NCBI GenBank assembly: GCA_032718475.1
Contig: JAUCBJ010004955.1
Location: forward strand, 1 to 64,000
Length of the DNA stretch: 64,000 nucleotides
Direction of reading: 5' to 3'
Origin: Nemertoderma westbladi
Taxonomy: Eukaryota; Xenacoelomorpha; Nemertodermatida; Nemertodermatidae
Shown here: positions 19,286 to 30,051 of the stretch, in pieces
How the letters are laid out: every line of letters starts with the position of its first letter
How positions within the stretch are numbered: the stretch's first letter is position 1
The notes under the pieces: generated by a model
What the model saw: the letters and a program-made list of their open reading frames with translations, nothing else
Database searches by the model: none
What the model was told of the DNA's origin: nothing
Made by a program: the position numbers and the translations under genes

Positions 19286-20335
19286 TACATATGGTATGAT
19301 GCCAAACGAGATATTACGAACTGGGTTCGTAGTTGTATACAATGCCAAAAAGCCAAGATTACAACACATGCTAAAGCACCACTGAAAGAGTTTCCACTCA
19401 CTTCACGATTCTCACATATCCACAGTGACATCGTCGGACCCTTACCTACACATTCAAGCCCAGAACGTTACATTGTAACTTTCATAGACTGCCATACTGG
19501 TTGGGTTGAAGCCAAACCAGTAGCCAGCATCACGGCAGAGGATATAGCCACTGCTTTTCTCGACGTTTGGTTTTCACGTTATGGAGTTCCCCTACACATG
19601 ACTACAGATCGCGGATCACAATTTGAATCGGAATTATTATCTCAAGTGTCCAAAGTTATTGGATTTCACCGTCTCCGCACTACAGCATACCACCCCCAGG
19701 CAAACGGAAAGATAGAACGCTTTCATAGAGTACTTAAGAATGCTCTAAAAGCCCGAGGTGAAGATTGGATACAAGCCCTTCCTGTCGTTTTATTCAGCTA
19801 CAGAATTACCCCCTCACACGTAACAGGAATATCCCCATTCGAACTAGTAACAGGATCAAAACCGATGTTACCAGCTATCATGATCAACCCCACTGATAGC
19901 ACTTACAACCTCGAGTTTGTAGATAAGTTACATCAACATATAACACAACTCGGTTTTATAGCACAAACTACAGCCATCGATCAAGACGAGACAAGACGAT
20001 ATTACAAACAAATTCATATTCCAAAAGACCTGGATACATGCGACAAAGTCTTCGTTCGAATCGATCGCATCCGAAAGCCGCTAGAGGCGCCATACAATGG
20101 CCCATTTAAAGTGGGTAGTAGATCGGACAAATACTTTACACTAATAACACCAAAAGGAGAACAAACTGTTTCTATTGACAGGTTAAAGCCCTGTTACGGA
20201 ACTCAGACTAAAGTAAAACAACAACCCGCAAAGGAACGAGAACAGCAACTACACACCGAACCCTCCTATAACACCATCAAAACTCGTAGTGGTTCGAAAA
20301 TTGTACATTTTAATCTTCCTAAAAATAACTCGTGA
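19286..20335 (+). pseudogene. pol: Gypsy integrase
   Basis: Frame-consistent integrase: zinc-domain end (SCIQCQKAK), catalytic core with DIVGPLP and TFIDCHTGWVEA, the second Asp in MTTDRGSQFES, and the Glu-bearing YHPQANGKIERFHR, i.e. the D,D,E triad. A C-terminal GPY/F-like module (YNGPFKVGSRSDKYF) follows and the ORF ends at 20335, 25 bases before the 3' LTR. The open part from Met at 19598 is 245 codons. No chromodomain is seen. Confidence 0.9.
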
Positions 20336-20347
20336 TTCCATTTCAAA

Positions 20348-20360
20348 ATTGGGGGAGATC
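20348..20360 (+). promoter_or_regulatory. Polypurine tract of Gypsy element
   Basis: TTGGGGGAGATC directly before the TG of the 3' LTR, the expected place and composition for the plus-strand primer of reverse transcription. Confidence 0.75.
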
Positions 20361-20831
20361 TGTAATGCCGTGTTACTATGTAAAGTTGTGCATGCCTGAA
20401 TATTTAGTAGGAATGGAACTAGAATAACCAGAACTGACATTTAATATATAGTCACATAAATCACTAATAATATAGACACTAAGTTAAAAGCATGAAGACC
20501 ACATATGTAGTGTAGTAAACATTAATTCCCATTTTATTATCTTTTCTTATTCCGTTCTAAATAATATTTGTATGTCTACCATTAGTTACATTATAGAATA
20601 GATAAAGTAGTTAGTTATGCATGGGAGAGATTATCGTAGGATAACATTATATAAAGGCAAGACAGAAAACGAAAGGAAGAGAAAAACATTTCAGAAACAT
20701 TAAAATCCTTAACTGTAATATTTTGATTATCATATTTTATTATTATCTCAATTATGTAAAGGTCATAATAAATATAGAAAACTAAATAAACTTTATTTTA
20801 TTGAAATATAACATCCATAATAACCTTTACA
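20361..20831 (+). repeat. 3' LTR of Gypsy element
   Basis: 471 bp, near-identical to the 5' LTR with one extra C (in TTATCGTAGG) and two G/A differences seen by eye. The CR1-group LINE resumes directly after it. Confidence 0.93.
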
Positions 20832-21271
20832 TCAGCACATTTCCAAATCGCTGGAATTTCACCAGAATCCATTGAAAGTTGAAAAAGGTGACTAAGTGGG
20901 TGTGCAAGTTCACATCTCAATAGTTTCAATATTGTTGTTGGGATACCGTCTGGGCAGTGACTGTATTTCGCAGGTAATTTGCTCAATACCTTTATAACTT
21001 TACTCGGTGAAAAATTAACATTGGAAAATACAGAATCTGTAGCACGATCTACAACGGGGCAACAGTTATTATCCTCGACTCCCACAGATGAATATTGCTC
21101 AATGAGGCACTGACATTTGTCATCGTCTGATAGAGCAACACTGCCATCTGTTCGAGACAGAGGTGAAACAGTATTAAACGTATTTTTCCTACTGTTTACG
21201 TACTTGTAAAACGCATTTCGATCTCCACTGTTTAATACGTTTAATTCTTTCTTGCAACGAAACTCTCTCAT
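20832..21271 (-). pseudogene. LINE pol, region between endonuclease and RT palm
   Basis: The minus-strand frame contains FRCKKELNVLNSGDRNAFYKYVNSR, LSDDDKCQCLIEQYSSVGVEDN, CPDGIPTTILKLL and LSHLFQLSMDSGEIPAIWKCADV. These are the linker and first RT motifs of CR1/Jockey-type elements (the DGIP box and the P..WK.A motif). The frame is cut by the Gypsy insertion. Confidence 0.88.
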
Positions 21272-21583
21272 TGCCTCGGAACAATTTACTATGGTTGGTT
21301 TGTACTGGGAGTATACTTAGGCACAAAAAGTTCAAAACTATTTAACATTTCGCTGTGAAAAATATCCCAAGATGACTGAACTGAATTATTATCACTTGTA
21401 ATATTTTCCCAATTTACAGATTGTAAATGGGACTTGATTCCCGGCAGGTCCATCTTCTGGAAACAGAAATGAGTTCCGTTTGGAATATTTTCCTCAGCCG
21501 CTGCACAACGAAAATTAAAACTAAACGCTGAGTGGTCACTGCTATCAAAGTTTGGTAGACTATTAACATTAAAAATATCATCA

Positions 21584-22192
21584 TCAGCAGTATAAGAGAT
21601 CTAACATGTTATTTCCCCTAGTGGGGAAATCAACATATTGATTTAAATCTGTACGCACAAGCATTTCTGAAAATTCTATATTTATAGAACCTGAGTTTTG
21701 GCAGGGGTCCGACCAATTAAATTCCGGATAATTGATGTCCCCCATAATAACTGCTGAATGTGGAACATCACATAGCCAGTCTATCAAGTTACATACTAAT
21801 GTGTTATACCTATATAACGTATTTCTATCTTTATAGCAAGTGTCCAGCGACCTATAAATGCAAACAAATCTAAATTTGTTTCCCACATTGATATCAAGTG
21901 CGATGCACTCAACCTCCTCAAACTCGGAAGGAATAGGAATCTGGAGGGGATGTAGAGACCGTTTACAAATCAATGCAACTCCACCCATTGAACGGCTGGA
22001 ACGATCATCACGGAATATCTCGTACCCCTCCTGGTACTCCCCTAATACAGCAGAATCGGGTGTGGGTGGGTGTAAGTTCGTTTCGCATAATCCAATAATA
22101 GAAAATTCTCCAGAGGAGAGCATTGTTTCTAATTCAGTTTGTTTAGCAGACACTTGCCATGGATTGAACATTTGCATAGGCCTAGTACCCAC
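21584..22192 (-). pseudogene. LINE apurinic-type endonuclease domain
   Basis: 202 residues of an endonuclease/exonuclease/phosphatase-fold domain. Early motif NPWQVSAKQTELETML then IGLCETNLHP (catalytic Glu), GGVALICKRSL, RFVCIYRSL, the MGDINYPEFNW motif (Asp/Asn catalytic pair) and LDLLYC near the end where the terminal SDH motif should follow. SDHSAFSFNF is readable further on in another frame near 21510-21540, so the domain is complete but frameshifted. Confidence 0.85.
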
Positions 22193-22269
22193 GTAAATTT
22201 CCCACAGAGTTTGTGTTACTGTTTTTCTTTGTATCTAGGAAGATGACTCCGCGTCACTGTTTCCCGAAT

Positions 22270-22379
22270 GCCGTGTTTCCACTGACGGCAATGATGCCGT
22301 CGAACTCGTCGGTGTTACTGACGGGCCGTGTTTCCACTGACGGCAATGATGCCGTCGAACTCGTCGGTGTTACTGACGG
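22270..22379. repeat. Perfect 55-bp tandem duplication in LINE ORF1-EN region
   Basis: GCCGTGTTTCCACTGACGGC starts at 22270 and again at 22325, and the two 55-base units are identical by eye. 55 is not a multiple of three, so the duplication shifts the minus-strand frame. The perfect identity implies a recent duplication in an otherwise decayed LINE. Confidence 0.92.
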
Positions 22380-22535
22380 ACTTCCCAGCATTAACGGAGT
22401 CGTTTCGCCCGATGTTGGCGCCGGTGCACCCGCGATCGATTCGGATACCGCGGATGCCGATCTCGATAACCGAGGAGGAATGTTTCTACCAGACTTCCTC
22501 CTGGAGGCTTGGTGGTGCTCAGCGACGCGGTATTC

Positions 22536-23191
22536 CTATTCGGTCAACGTAATTTCCGATTTCCAATCGACTCTCCCTTTAGAGTATCTCGTCCGCAATG
22601 AGTAGGATGCATTCCTGGTGTCGAAAACAATGGATAGGTTGCAGGGTTCACCTGCTGCTTTTGCAGCAGTACGGGCTAGGTAGCAGTGGGCGCGCAACAC
22701 ATCCCGATGGTCTCGCACTTCTGTGGAGATATTTGGGCGAAGAAAAATATTTTGTTAGTTTTGATAGTTTGCTAGTGATGCATCCCGATCCAAGGCAGAT
22801 ATAAATTTGATTTCAATCAATCCCGGGCGAATTGAGTTTGGCGATTTTCTGTGATGGACAACAGAGCAAGGTTCCCATGGTTTACACCCAATAGATTCGA
22901 GCAATGAAGCTACAAACTGGGTGTCGTTATCGTTATTCATTTGCTCTGGTACATTTTCTGCGAAAATGGATTTCTCCATCTCGTAATCGTGGGCATTTGA
23001 GCGAAGTGCATTGGTAACACAGTTTTGTATCTTCTCTTCGAGATTTCCTGCCACTGTAGCCGAACAAACATTCGATTTACTGTTGTCGTTGGATGCAGTG
23101 TTTCGTCCCCGCTTCCTTTTGCCTTAGACCACTCCCCGCAAACATCAGCAACTGTTAGCGCTTTTTGTATATTATGTTCATTCAATCTCAA
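22536..23191 (-). pseudogene. LINE ORF1 remnant
   Basis: Three overlapping minus-strand pieces: an N-terminal part (23191-22937), a central part (23054-22755) with SIFAENVPEQ, VASLLESIGCKPWEP and RPGLIEIKFISALDRDASLAN, and a C-terminal part (22718-22536) with LRAHCYLA. The central pattern (E.VPE, LL..IG, RP.LI.I.F....DRD..L.N) is characteristic of ORF1 proteins of CR1/L2-type LINEs, which bind RNA. Frames are broken at about 23050 and 22750. Confidence 0.75.
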
Positions 23192-23934
23192 TTTTGTGTA
23201 ATTTGGAGCTTATAATAATTGGAGCTGAGAATTCATGCATCTATGACGTTATACTATACACTGCTGGTCTGACACAATAAACGGGATTGCGCTAGTGTAC
23301 CTGTCAACAAGGGCCGCTTACTGTATCGATCGTAGCTTCCCCTCTGCCTTCCTCTCATAAGTTTGTTTATTCTATAACTTATTTGGTTTAATACGGTATT
23401 TGATTATCTATTGTATTTGACTGAGATACGATACCGGGAGGGTGTGACAACACAATATAACAAGCGAATGGCTGACTAATTAATTCTATAAGGACTCAAG
23501 TGCGGTATTTGTGTTTCTCTTTAGGAAAAACGTATAGTGACTTGCCTCTATGTACGATTATATAAATATTTCTATCGCAATTAATTTATGACAACTCTCA
23601 ATCGTGATATAATTAATAATAAGAGCCTTTCTTATATTAATGGTCTGGTATATCGCCATATATTAATTATTTAGTAAGTCAGAGATAGAACAACACACTT
23701 CTATTCAATTGTCCAGATTACCACTGATACTTAATTGCATAGACCCACCTTATATTTGGCGCGTGTAAATCTCCTTGATTACGTAATATCGGTGGTATAA
23801 TCAACAATGAGAGCAAATTATGTTTAACGACAGAGCAAATTACAAGTACAAATTATAATTCAATTCAAACAAAGACGTATTAAAGACATTAATTGTACAT
23901 AGACTGACATACCCCAGGATCATCAACTGATACA
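23192..23934. other. AT-rich sequence, no gene seen
   Basis: It lies between the 5' side of the CR1-group LINE and the RT copy at 23935. It may include the LINE's 5' untranslated part near 23192-23230. No ORF, repeat or RNA gene could be supported. Confidence 0.5.
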
Positions 23935-25678
23935 TTATGGGAGAACCTTCATGCACGTTTGACTAAACTGCCAGACCGAAGATACATCTTGCCAGGTGGG
24001 AATGTAGGAAGGGAAGTGGCTGATCAACTCACCACTGAATTGAATAACTTTACAGTTGGGGTATGCCCCTCTGAACTGCCATTGTGCTTCATTGCCACTA
24101 CTGTATTTCAACGGGACCCAGATGTTGCCAAGGGCCCAGACATCAGGCGCACAATATTGCGGCGAATTGACATGTGGGAGAGAGGCAAATTCCTTCAACT
24201 GGTCATTGAAGCAGAGCATTGCTCAAGGAAATTTCCTTCAATCGTGGCACTAATCCCATTAACTCGGCCAGAGTCTATAATCAAAAGATTTGGCTGGTCA
24301 GAACAGGGCAGCTATGTGTCGTGTAACAGATCGAGACAGTGGAGAGTCCTGGACCCTGCTGCTCAAGCAGAGGGCCAGCCTCAAGGTGTAACAGTGAGAG
24401 ATGTGCTGGATCTCAAACACCCACTCCAGATGCCTGTATCGGATAAAGTTTACGAATGCGGACCTCTCCCTCCCTTTGAGGGAGTGGACATAAACTGGAC
24501 AGATGTTTCTCAAGACTTCTCGTACTCTACAGGGTGGTTCTGGTCCAATAGGGGGGGGGGGGGGGGGGGGGGGGGTGGGGGGGACTCCGAATTCTGGAGT
24601 GCCATCCTAACACATTACGACTCACACAGTTCTCGTCTTCGAGAAGCAGTGGCTGGATTGGCCCGTCGATTAGCGAACACAGTAGTTCCTTGGGGCGAGA
24701 TCCGTGCCCTCCGGGCTTGTAAACTAACAGCCCTTGACAAGCAGCCAGGAGTCGGACCAATTGGTGTTGGCGAGGTTCTTTACCAGCTCTTTTGCTGCCT
24801 GCCTCGCGAAAGCAACAAAGATGGACTTCATCACAGAATGTGGAGCAGACCAGCTGTGCACAGGAGTGAAAGCCAGAATCGAGGGAGGTGTCCATGTTAT
24901 GGCCGCACTATTTGTGGATAAGACAACTGAATGTACTATATGCTTCTCGTGGATGCGAGTAATGCGTTCAACAGTCTAAGCCGCCCTGTAGCACCTATTG
25001 AACTGCCGGCGTTATTGGCATCGCTGCTCTCGTCTCGTCTACAATGCCTACAATGGCCATGCATCATTGTATATCCATGGCAGTGAGACCCCCCTCTTTA
25101 GTAAAGGAAGGTGTGACCCAAGGGGACCCATTGGCAATGCTCCTCTATGGGTGCGGCACACTTCCATTGGTAATGGGCACTGAAGGAAGTATCCCAAGCA
25201 GCCAGTGCACTCCAGAACCAGAGTGATCTAAATCCAGTTCGTGCAGAATCCCCAAATCACATGGGGTTTATCACCCCAGACTCAAGGAGTACAGATGGAC
25301 CAACTATTACCGCTAATGCCAGTCAATATCAAAGCCACCAGTGTTGGTATGCTGATGACGCCTCAGCAGCAGGCAGAATGGCCCAGGTATGAGATTGGTG
25401 GATTAAACTACTCCAATTGGGGCCGAAGATTGGATAAAATCCAGAACCAACCAAGAGTTATTTAGTGGTTAAACCTGGATTGGAAGAACAGGCCAATGAG
25501 ATGTTTGGCAGCTGGGGAGTGAAGGTTGTTACAGGCCATCGTTTTTTGGGTGGCTACATCGGTGACTCAGAAGGCAGAGCTCATTTTGTCAGGGAGAAGG
25601 TCACAGGGTTGGTGCGTTCTATAGAACGGCTGTCGAGGTTGCTACTGAATTCCCACAGACTGCCCACACAGGTATGTC
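23935..25678 (+). pseudogene. Unusual non-LTR RT family, copy 1 (decayed, 3'-truncated)
   Basis: Plus-strand pieces across several frames. 23959-24530: an N-terminal region (LPDRRYILPGGNVGREVADQL, VLDLKHPLQMP, LPPFEGVDINWTDV). After a poly-G tract (24550-24580): FWSAILTHYDSHSSRLREAVAGL and GEIRALRACKLTALDKQPGVGPIGVGEVL, the RT entry motif of this family. Then in other frames: GADQLCTGVKARIEGGVH, LLVDASNAFNSLSR (first catalytic Asp, near 24945-24985), EGVTQGDPLAMLLYG (near 25105), WYADDASAAGRM (catalytic YADD at 25348-25359) and LGGYIGDSEGRAHFV. The copy stops at about 25678 where a short tandem repeat begins, so the C-terminal region seen in copy 2 is missing. The motif set differs from both the CR1-group and RTE elements in this window. 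Confidence 0.8.
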
Positions 25679-25801
25679 CTCAAAATAATATAGAATTCAT
25701 CATAATATCTTTAATTTAAATTTGTCCCAAATAGGTTGTTTATGTCCCATATACTGTAGGGTGTTTGTGTCCCGTATAGGGTGTTTTTGTCCCAAATAGC
25801 A
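25679..25801. repeat. 172-bp tandem repeat, unit left of BEL copy B
   Basis: CTCAAAATAATATAGAATTCA to GTATAGGGTG matches 37569-37672 on the other side of the BEL insertion. Removing the BEL element and one TSD puts the two starts 172 bp apart, so BEL landed in or between tandem units. The unit itself contains shorter GTCCC(A/G)(A/T)ATAGGGTGTTT sub-repeats. Confidence 0.8.
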
Positions 25802-27021
25802 TGTTCGCGCTTTTAAGACTTTTGGCAGTTTAACCCGCCAAATCTATATGTCTTCTAGGTTATAAATCTACTCCAGCCTATGACAAGTATTGAACACCTA
25901 TAATAATTCTAACATTAGCCAAAGCCAGTCTGTGCGCGACCATTCACCCGCTGGATATACCCGGGAGACTGGATTTGGATGCTTTAATTTGATTGCGGTG
26001 CAGGCCTACCGTACTATTCGATTGATCGTTAATATATAATCTCTGACAAATATTATTCACTTTTGGGAAATATTAGCAGTTCCTTTAGGACGTGGCGCTC
26101 TATCTATTTAAACAGAGCTATGACTTACACTATACACAACGGTATGTCTTATAGATCACCAAAGTGCATTCTTTAGGAAATGCTTTGTTACTCGGTCAAG
26201 CACACACAGACTATTGCACACAACTGCACACTGAATTGCCGATATTCACTGATTTTAATCATATATAAAGAGAATAACAACCGACATTTGTAGGGCCTAT
26301 TAGGTAGCATTGAATTCACTACAAACCATGATAATGTATGTCGCAAATTGTTATATGTAACCTGTCTCTCTAACCTTAGTGTATCAAGAAGATTGGGTTT
26401 TCGGATCGTTATCAATATTCTTCCCAATAATAATATGTAAATGAACGATACAATTAACAACGCAGTAAATAGCAGTAAATAATGCAGCGAAAAGCAGTTT
26501 ACGTCAGGGTGCTTAATCAGATGCCGAGGTGCAAAACCGTGATAACCGTTTGATGATCTTATAATTAAAGACACTCTAATGTCAGAAAACATTCCCCGGC
26601 CGGTGTTCTAGGCGTGGGGGAAACGTCAGTACTGAACCCTGTAATTCTGCTGTACAGCTTTTACACAAAGAGGGAATCTCTGATTGGTCGAATGGCAAAA
26701 GGCTCCACGTGGACACAGCTGATAGATGTCGTCATTTTGAGCTGAGCAGAACAAAGAACCAAGGCAAGGCTCCGGGCAAGCTACACGTGTAAAGCTCAGC
26801 CGTTAGCTGTCGTCATAGTAACGACACTGTTTCAAGAGGATCTAGGGCGTTGCGTCATAGAATTGCTAATTATGTCCTCTAAAGTACACATACAGAAGAA
26901 ATAGCTTTTATGTCCCCTAAAAACACCGGTACAGCAATGACACGGCCTTTTATGCCTGCTAAACCAACTACAGAGTACTTTACGGGGAAAATAACCGGGC
27001 AATTCCGCAAAAGCTTTTACA
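25802..27021 (-). repeat. 3' LTR of BEL copy B
   Basis: 1220 bp. On the plus strand it starts TGTTCGCGC and ends GCTTTTACA. It contains a 134-codon minus-strand ORF (26188-26592) with one hydrophobic stretch (LLLFTALLIVSFIYILLLG), also present in the 5' LTR and only partly in the LTR of copy A. Not treated as a gene. Confidence 0.95.
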
Positions 27022-30000
27022 CCGCTCCCAGAAAATGGGATTTTAGTCTATAAAATATAAAAATCACAGTTTCTAAAATATAAAGATACTCTAAACAGTT
27101 AGTTTTTCTTGCGCGGACGGCGTTTACGCAGTTTCTTGAGACTAGCAAGAGTCCTTTTCTCTTTGGGGCGAGCCACTTTACCAGGAGGGTTATAACTCCT
27201 GGGTGAAGGGTGCAATACAATTGCATCAGAAGGTTTAGGGTTACGGTCAGTGTCTCGTCCATTTCGATCTGCTTCTCCTCGAGCTGATTTTCCTCCGCTT
27301 GTCGTTGGACACGCTCGTCCAAAACTCTCGCAGAGAATAGAGTTGTCTAAGCTCGATATCTTCTTAGAGATTCAAGATTTCCCAATCGAACTGAGATAAA
27401 GCCAATTCGTTTACCGCTTGGACTTGCTGTTATAACTTACGTTTATCTGAACAAACGCAGGTTTCCTTTCTGATCTTTGTAGAATAGCGTTTAACTCGTT
27501 TCGTACAACGCTCTCCTTCACCTTGATGAAGGGTTGTATCGCGTTAAACTGGGACGACCACACGGTTGAATGGTGATATTAGGTGTCCGCGTCCCAATAC
27601 GGTTAGGTAAGATGGGTGGCTAGCTAGAGCTCGCTGCCGGAGTGTTACCGATTAATTGTTAGGGTAGCACTAGATCTTTGAACAGTGCATACAGCTCGTG
27701 AGGATCCGGGATACCATCAGAATCGAAAGTCTGAGGTCTAATCAAGGAACGAGGTGGTCTGACTGAGTATTCCGGAACTATGATCGTAGGTTTACTTAAG
27801 GATCATCTGAGTCGAGCGAGCGTAGGTGATATGTCGAACAAGTTTCGGTTTCCGTGGATGTTTTTATGTCTTTCCGTTTATTAGTTGGGTCTAGGGCATT
27901 TATCGTAATAATACCAAAGACGCACGTCTGGTAGGGGAAACGCGGATGATATTTATTTGTTGTTACAATGCTTCTATCAAGAATTCCAAATATACGTTAG
28001 AGTTACCGCGTCCATTTGTCTCTCTAATGTCTTTTCTTTCGAGTCGATTTCGAATATAATTTTCGCATTCGCATTTCAGTTTATCGTTCCGACTCCGCTG
28101 GGTAGGATATATCGTGTGAATCGATAGAATGGCCAATGGTTAAGAAGTTCATATACGTACTATTACGATGCGTGTAGCGAGCGGTGAAATTTCCATAGTC
28201 CAATTCACGCGTAAGTTGCTTCGAGGAAATCGTCGGTTCGATATAACGACCATTGTCCTCCGTAGTAGTTGGACTAGCGTCGCCGCGTATCAAACTATCA
28301 ACAAACACTTGTAAAGGTAGAGTATATCGCTCCCCGATACCAAGACCATCTTCTATCAACTCCGTTATATCTGCTATATATGAGTTTATTAATATTATAA
28401 TGAGCTTATAATTAGGCTAGCGAGCGTCGCTGCCTACCCCAATCAGCCCCCGGACAGTGTACGATCCTCAGCGCAAATGTATCGTCGTCGCTGTGTTTTC
28501 CGCCAACGTGTAGCTACACAACAACAACGACACTAGCACGAGTCACTCCACTGTCCGTCCCAAAGGCTTAGATACACTTCAGGTTCTTACTGGAGAGTTA
28601 GGGTTACTTTCACAATTGCGACTCGCTACTGTAAACACACCTTAGTAGTAACATTCGCCTATAAACTCACAAATTCCACACACACAACTGTCACAAATTA
28701 CACACACTCGGGCCATTTGTCCGTTAGTCAGTGCCTTCCAGAATGCCACGTTATTATTATGTATCCTTGGATACTAGCAGTGCGCTATTTATTTCTTACT
28801 ATGCAATGGGGCAAGCTTTCTATTGTTCTTTTTAACTTGTTTCTAATTCTAGCGTGGGTGTTACTATGGTGACATTATGGAAAGCTAGCGGTAGAATTAG
28901 GGTAATTCCAATGCATACAGCTCTGGGATGCTATTTAATAGTAATTCTTTAATGGTCCAATATCTCGTTTATATATGATTTTATAAATTTTATCGGCTAT
29001 TGACTCATACATGGGAGATTCTCACACTCTAACAAACTTAATAAGATGAATCTCCGCTCCCGTGATCTATTAATTAATGGGATTTTGGGAATGTTATAAA
29101 TTGCACAGAATGACAATTTATTAAATTCATTAAAATATGAATTCAAATTTATTCCCTGAAATTTTATTATTTGATAGTGCAATTGACACAATTTGGTTCC
29201 AGAGCAGGTCTGGGGACATAGGATCCTTAATTCTATGAAAATTGTCTTTTAAGAGTATCGGTAAGTGCTACGATATCTTAATCGACTAGAATTGTTAAAG
29301 GATCTGAATTTTACAGATTTTGATTTATAGATTTATAAATATTAAATAATTAATATTTGAGATGGACACCAATTTATTCCAGAACTTGTCTGGGGACGTT
29401 AACCACTGATTCTAGAATTTGTCTTTCAAGTATATCGGTGGGTGCCGCGATATCTTAATCGACTAGAATTACAGATGGTCAAAAGGTTTAACAGATTTAT
29501 TTGCGTTGTACACTACTGTTAAAGGGACATCACGCTACTATATGTATTATTTAATACACGGTATGAGAGCAATATCGCACGAAGCAATTTCAGTGTGAAG
29601 AGGCAAGTCGTTTCCAAGGTCTACCCAGAGCTTGGTTTAGCCGAGACACGAGGATCTGAACTTTGCATTCCTAATACTCTGTCTACCAATAATACTTGAA
29701 TATAGTAGTGGCTTTATTGTACTTTAATAAGTACAGACATTTCATCTTACTGTAGTCACGTATTTATAATATGATACGGACAGTAAGGAAAGAGAAAAAT
29801 AGTTATATCTCGCCGTCACACTAAATATATATTATAAGTAATTACGTACGTAATAAACACTAATATATTGCACTAATCTACTAAATAATCACTAAAATAA
29901 CATTATACTGAATAAAATTAAAGAAAACGATTATAATAAAATTACATAATAATACATACATAAATATAAAATAAAAACAAATATAAAATGATATAGTCAC

Positions 30001-30051
30001 ACGCCCACTCCATATGTTATTACGTTATGGAGTCCCTAGATATTTGTCGGA
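27022..30051 (-). other. 3' non-coding part of BEL copy B
   Basis: About 3 kb between the ORF stop and the 3' LTR, where RT-integrase coding sequence would normally end. Only short ORFs occur (27017-27322 and 28081-28359, minus strand), without recognisable domains. A tandem repeat of about 180 bp is visible at 29195-29480 (TCTGGGGACAT/G...CGATATCTTAATCGACTAGAATT twice). The stretch from 29750 to 30010 is very AT-rich. It may be unrelated DNA captured by the element, or a fast-evolving third region. Confidence 0.6.
29195..29480. repeat. Imperfect tandem repeat, period about 180 bp
   Basis: Two units share TTCCAGA(G/A)C, GTCTGGGGAC, ATTGTCTTT(T/C)AAG, TATCGGT and CGATATCTTAATCGACTAGAATT, with diverged spacers. 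It lies inside the non-coding 3' part of BEL copy B. Confidence 0.75.

Larger units (their letters stand above)
16185..20831 (+). mobile_element. Gypsy (Mag-like) LTR retrotransposon, young but pol-defective
   Basis: LTRs at 16185-16654 and 20361-20831 (470 and 471 bp) start TGTAATGCC and end TTTACA, and differ by about three changes (two G/A and one extra C). Both flanks carry TCAG, a 4-bp target-site duplication (the 5' flank reads ATCAG, the 3' flank TCAGC). A primer-binding-site-like TGGTGACCCGGACG follows the 5' LTR, and a purine tract TTGGGGGAGA precedes the 3' LTR. Inside are gag, protease, RT, RNase H and integrase in Gypsy order, but the N-terminal part of RT is deleted and stops interrupt pol. 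It interrupts the RT domain of the CR1-group LINE. Confidence 0.93.
14700..23191 (-). mobile_element. CR1-group LINE, decayed, split by a Gypsy element
   Basis: Minus-strand pieces in the order expected of a CR1/L2-type LINE: ORF1 (23191-22536), apurinic-type endonuclease (22192-21584), RT N-terminal part (21271-20832), then, after the Gypsy element (20831-16185), RT core (16184-15640), thumb and C-terminal domain (15627-14782). The 3' end is placed loosely near 14700. Frameshifts, stops and small deletions between the pieces show it is inactive. Part of the RT between the WKCAD and NYRPIS motifs is missing next to the insertion site. Confidence 0.85.
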
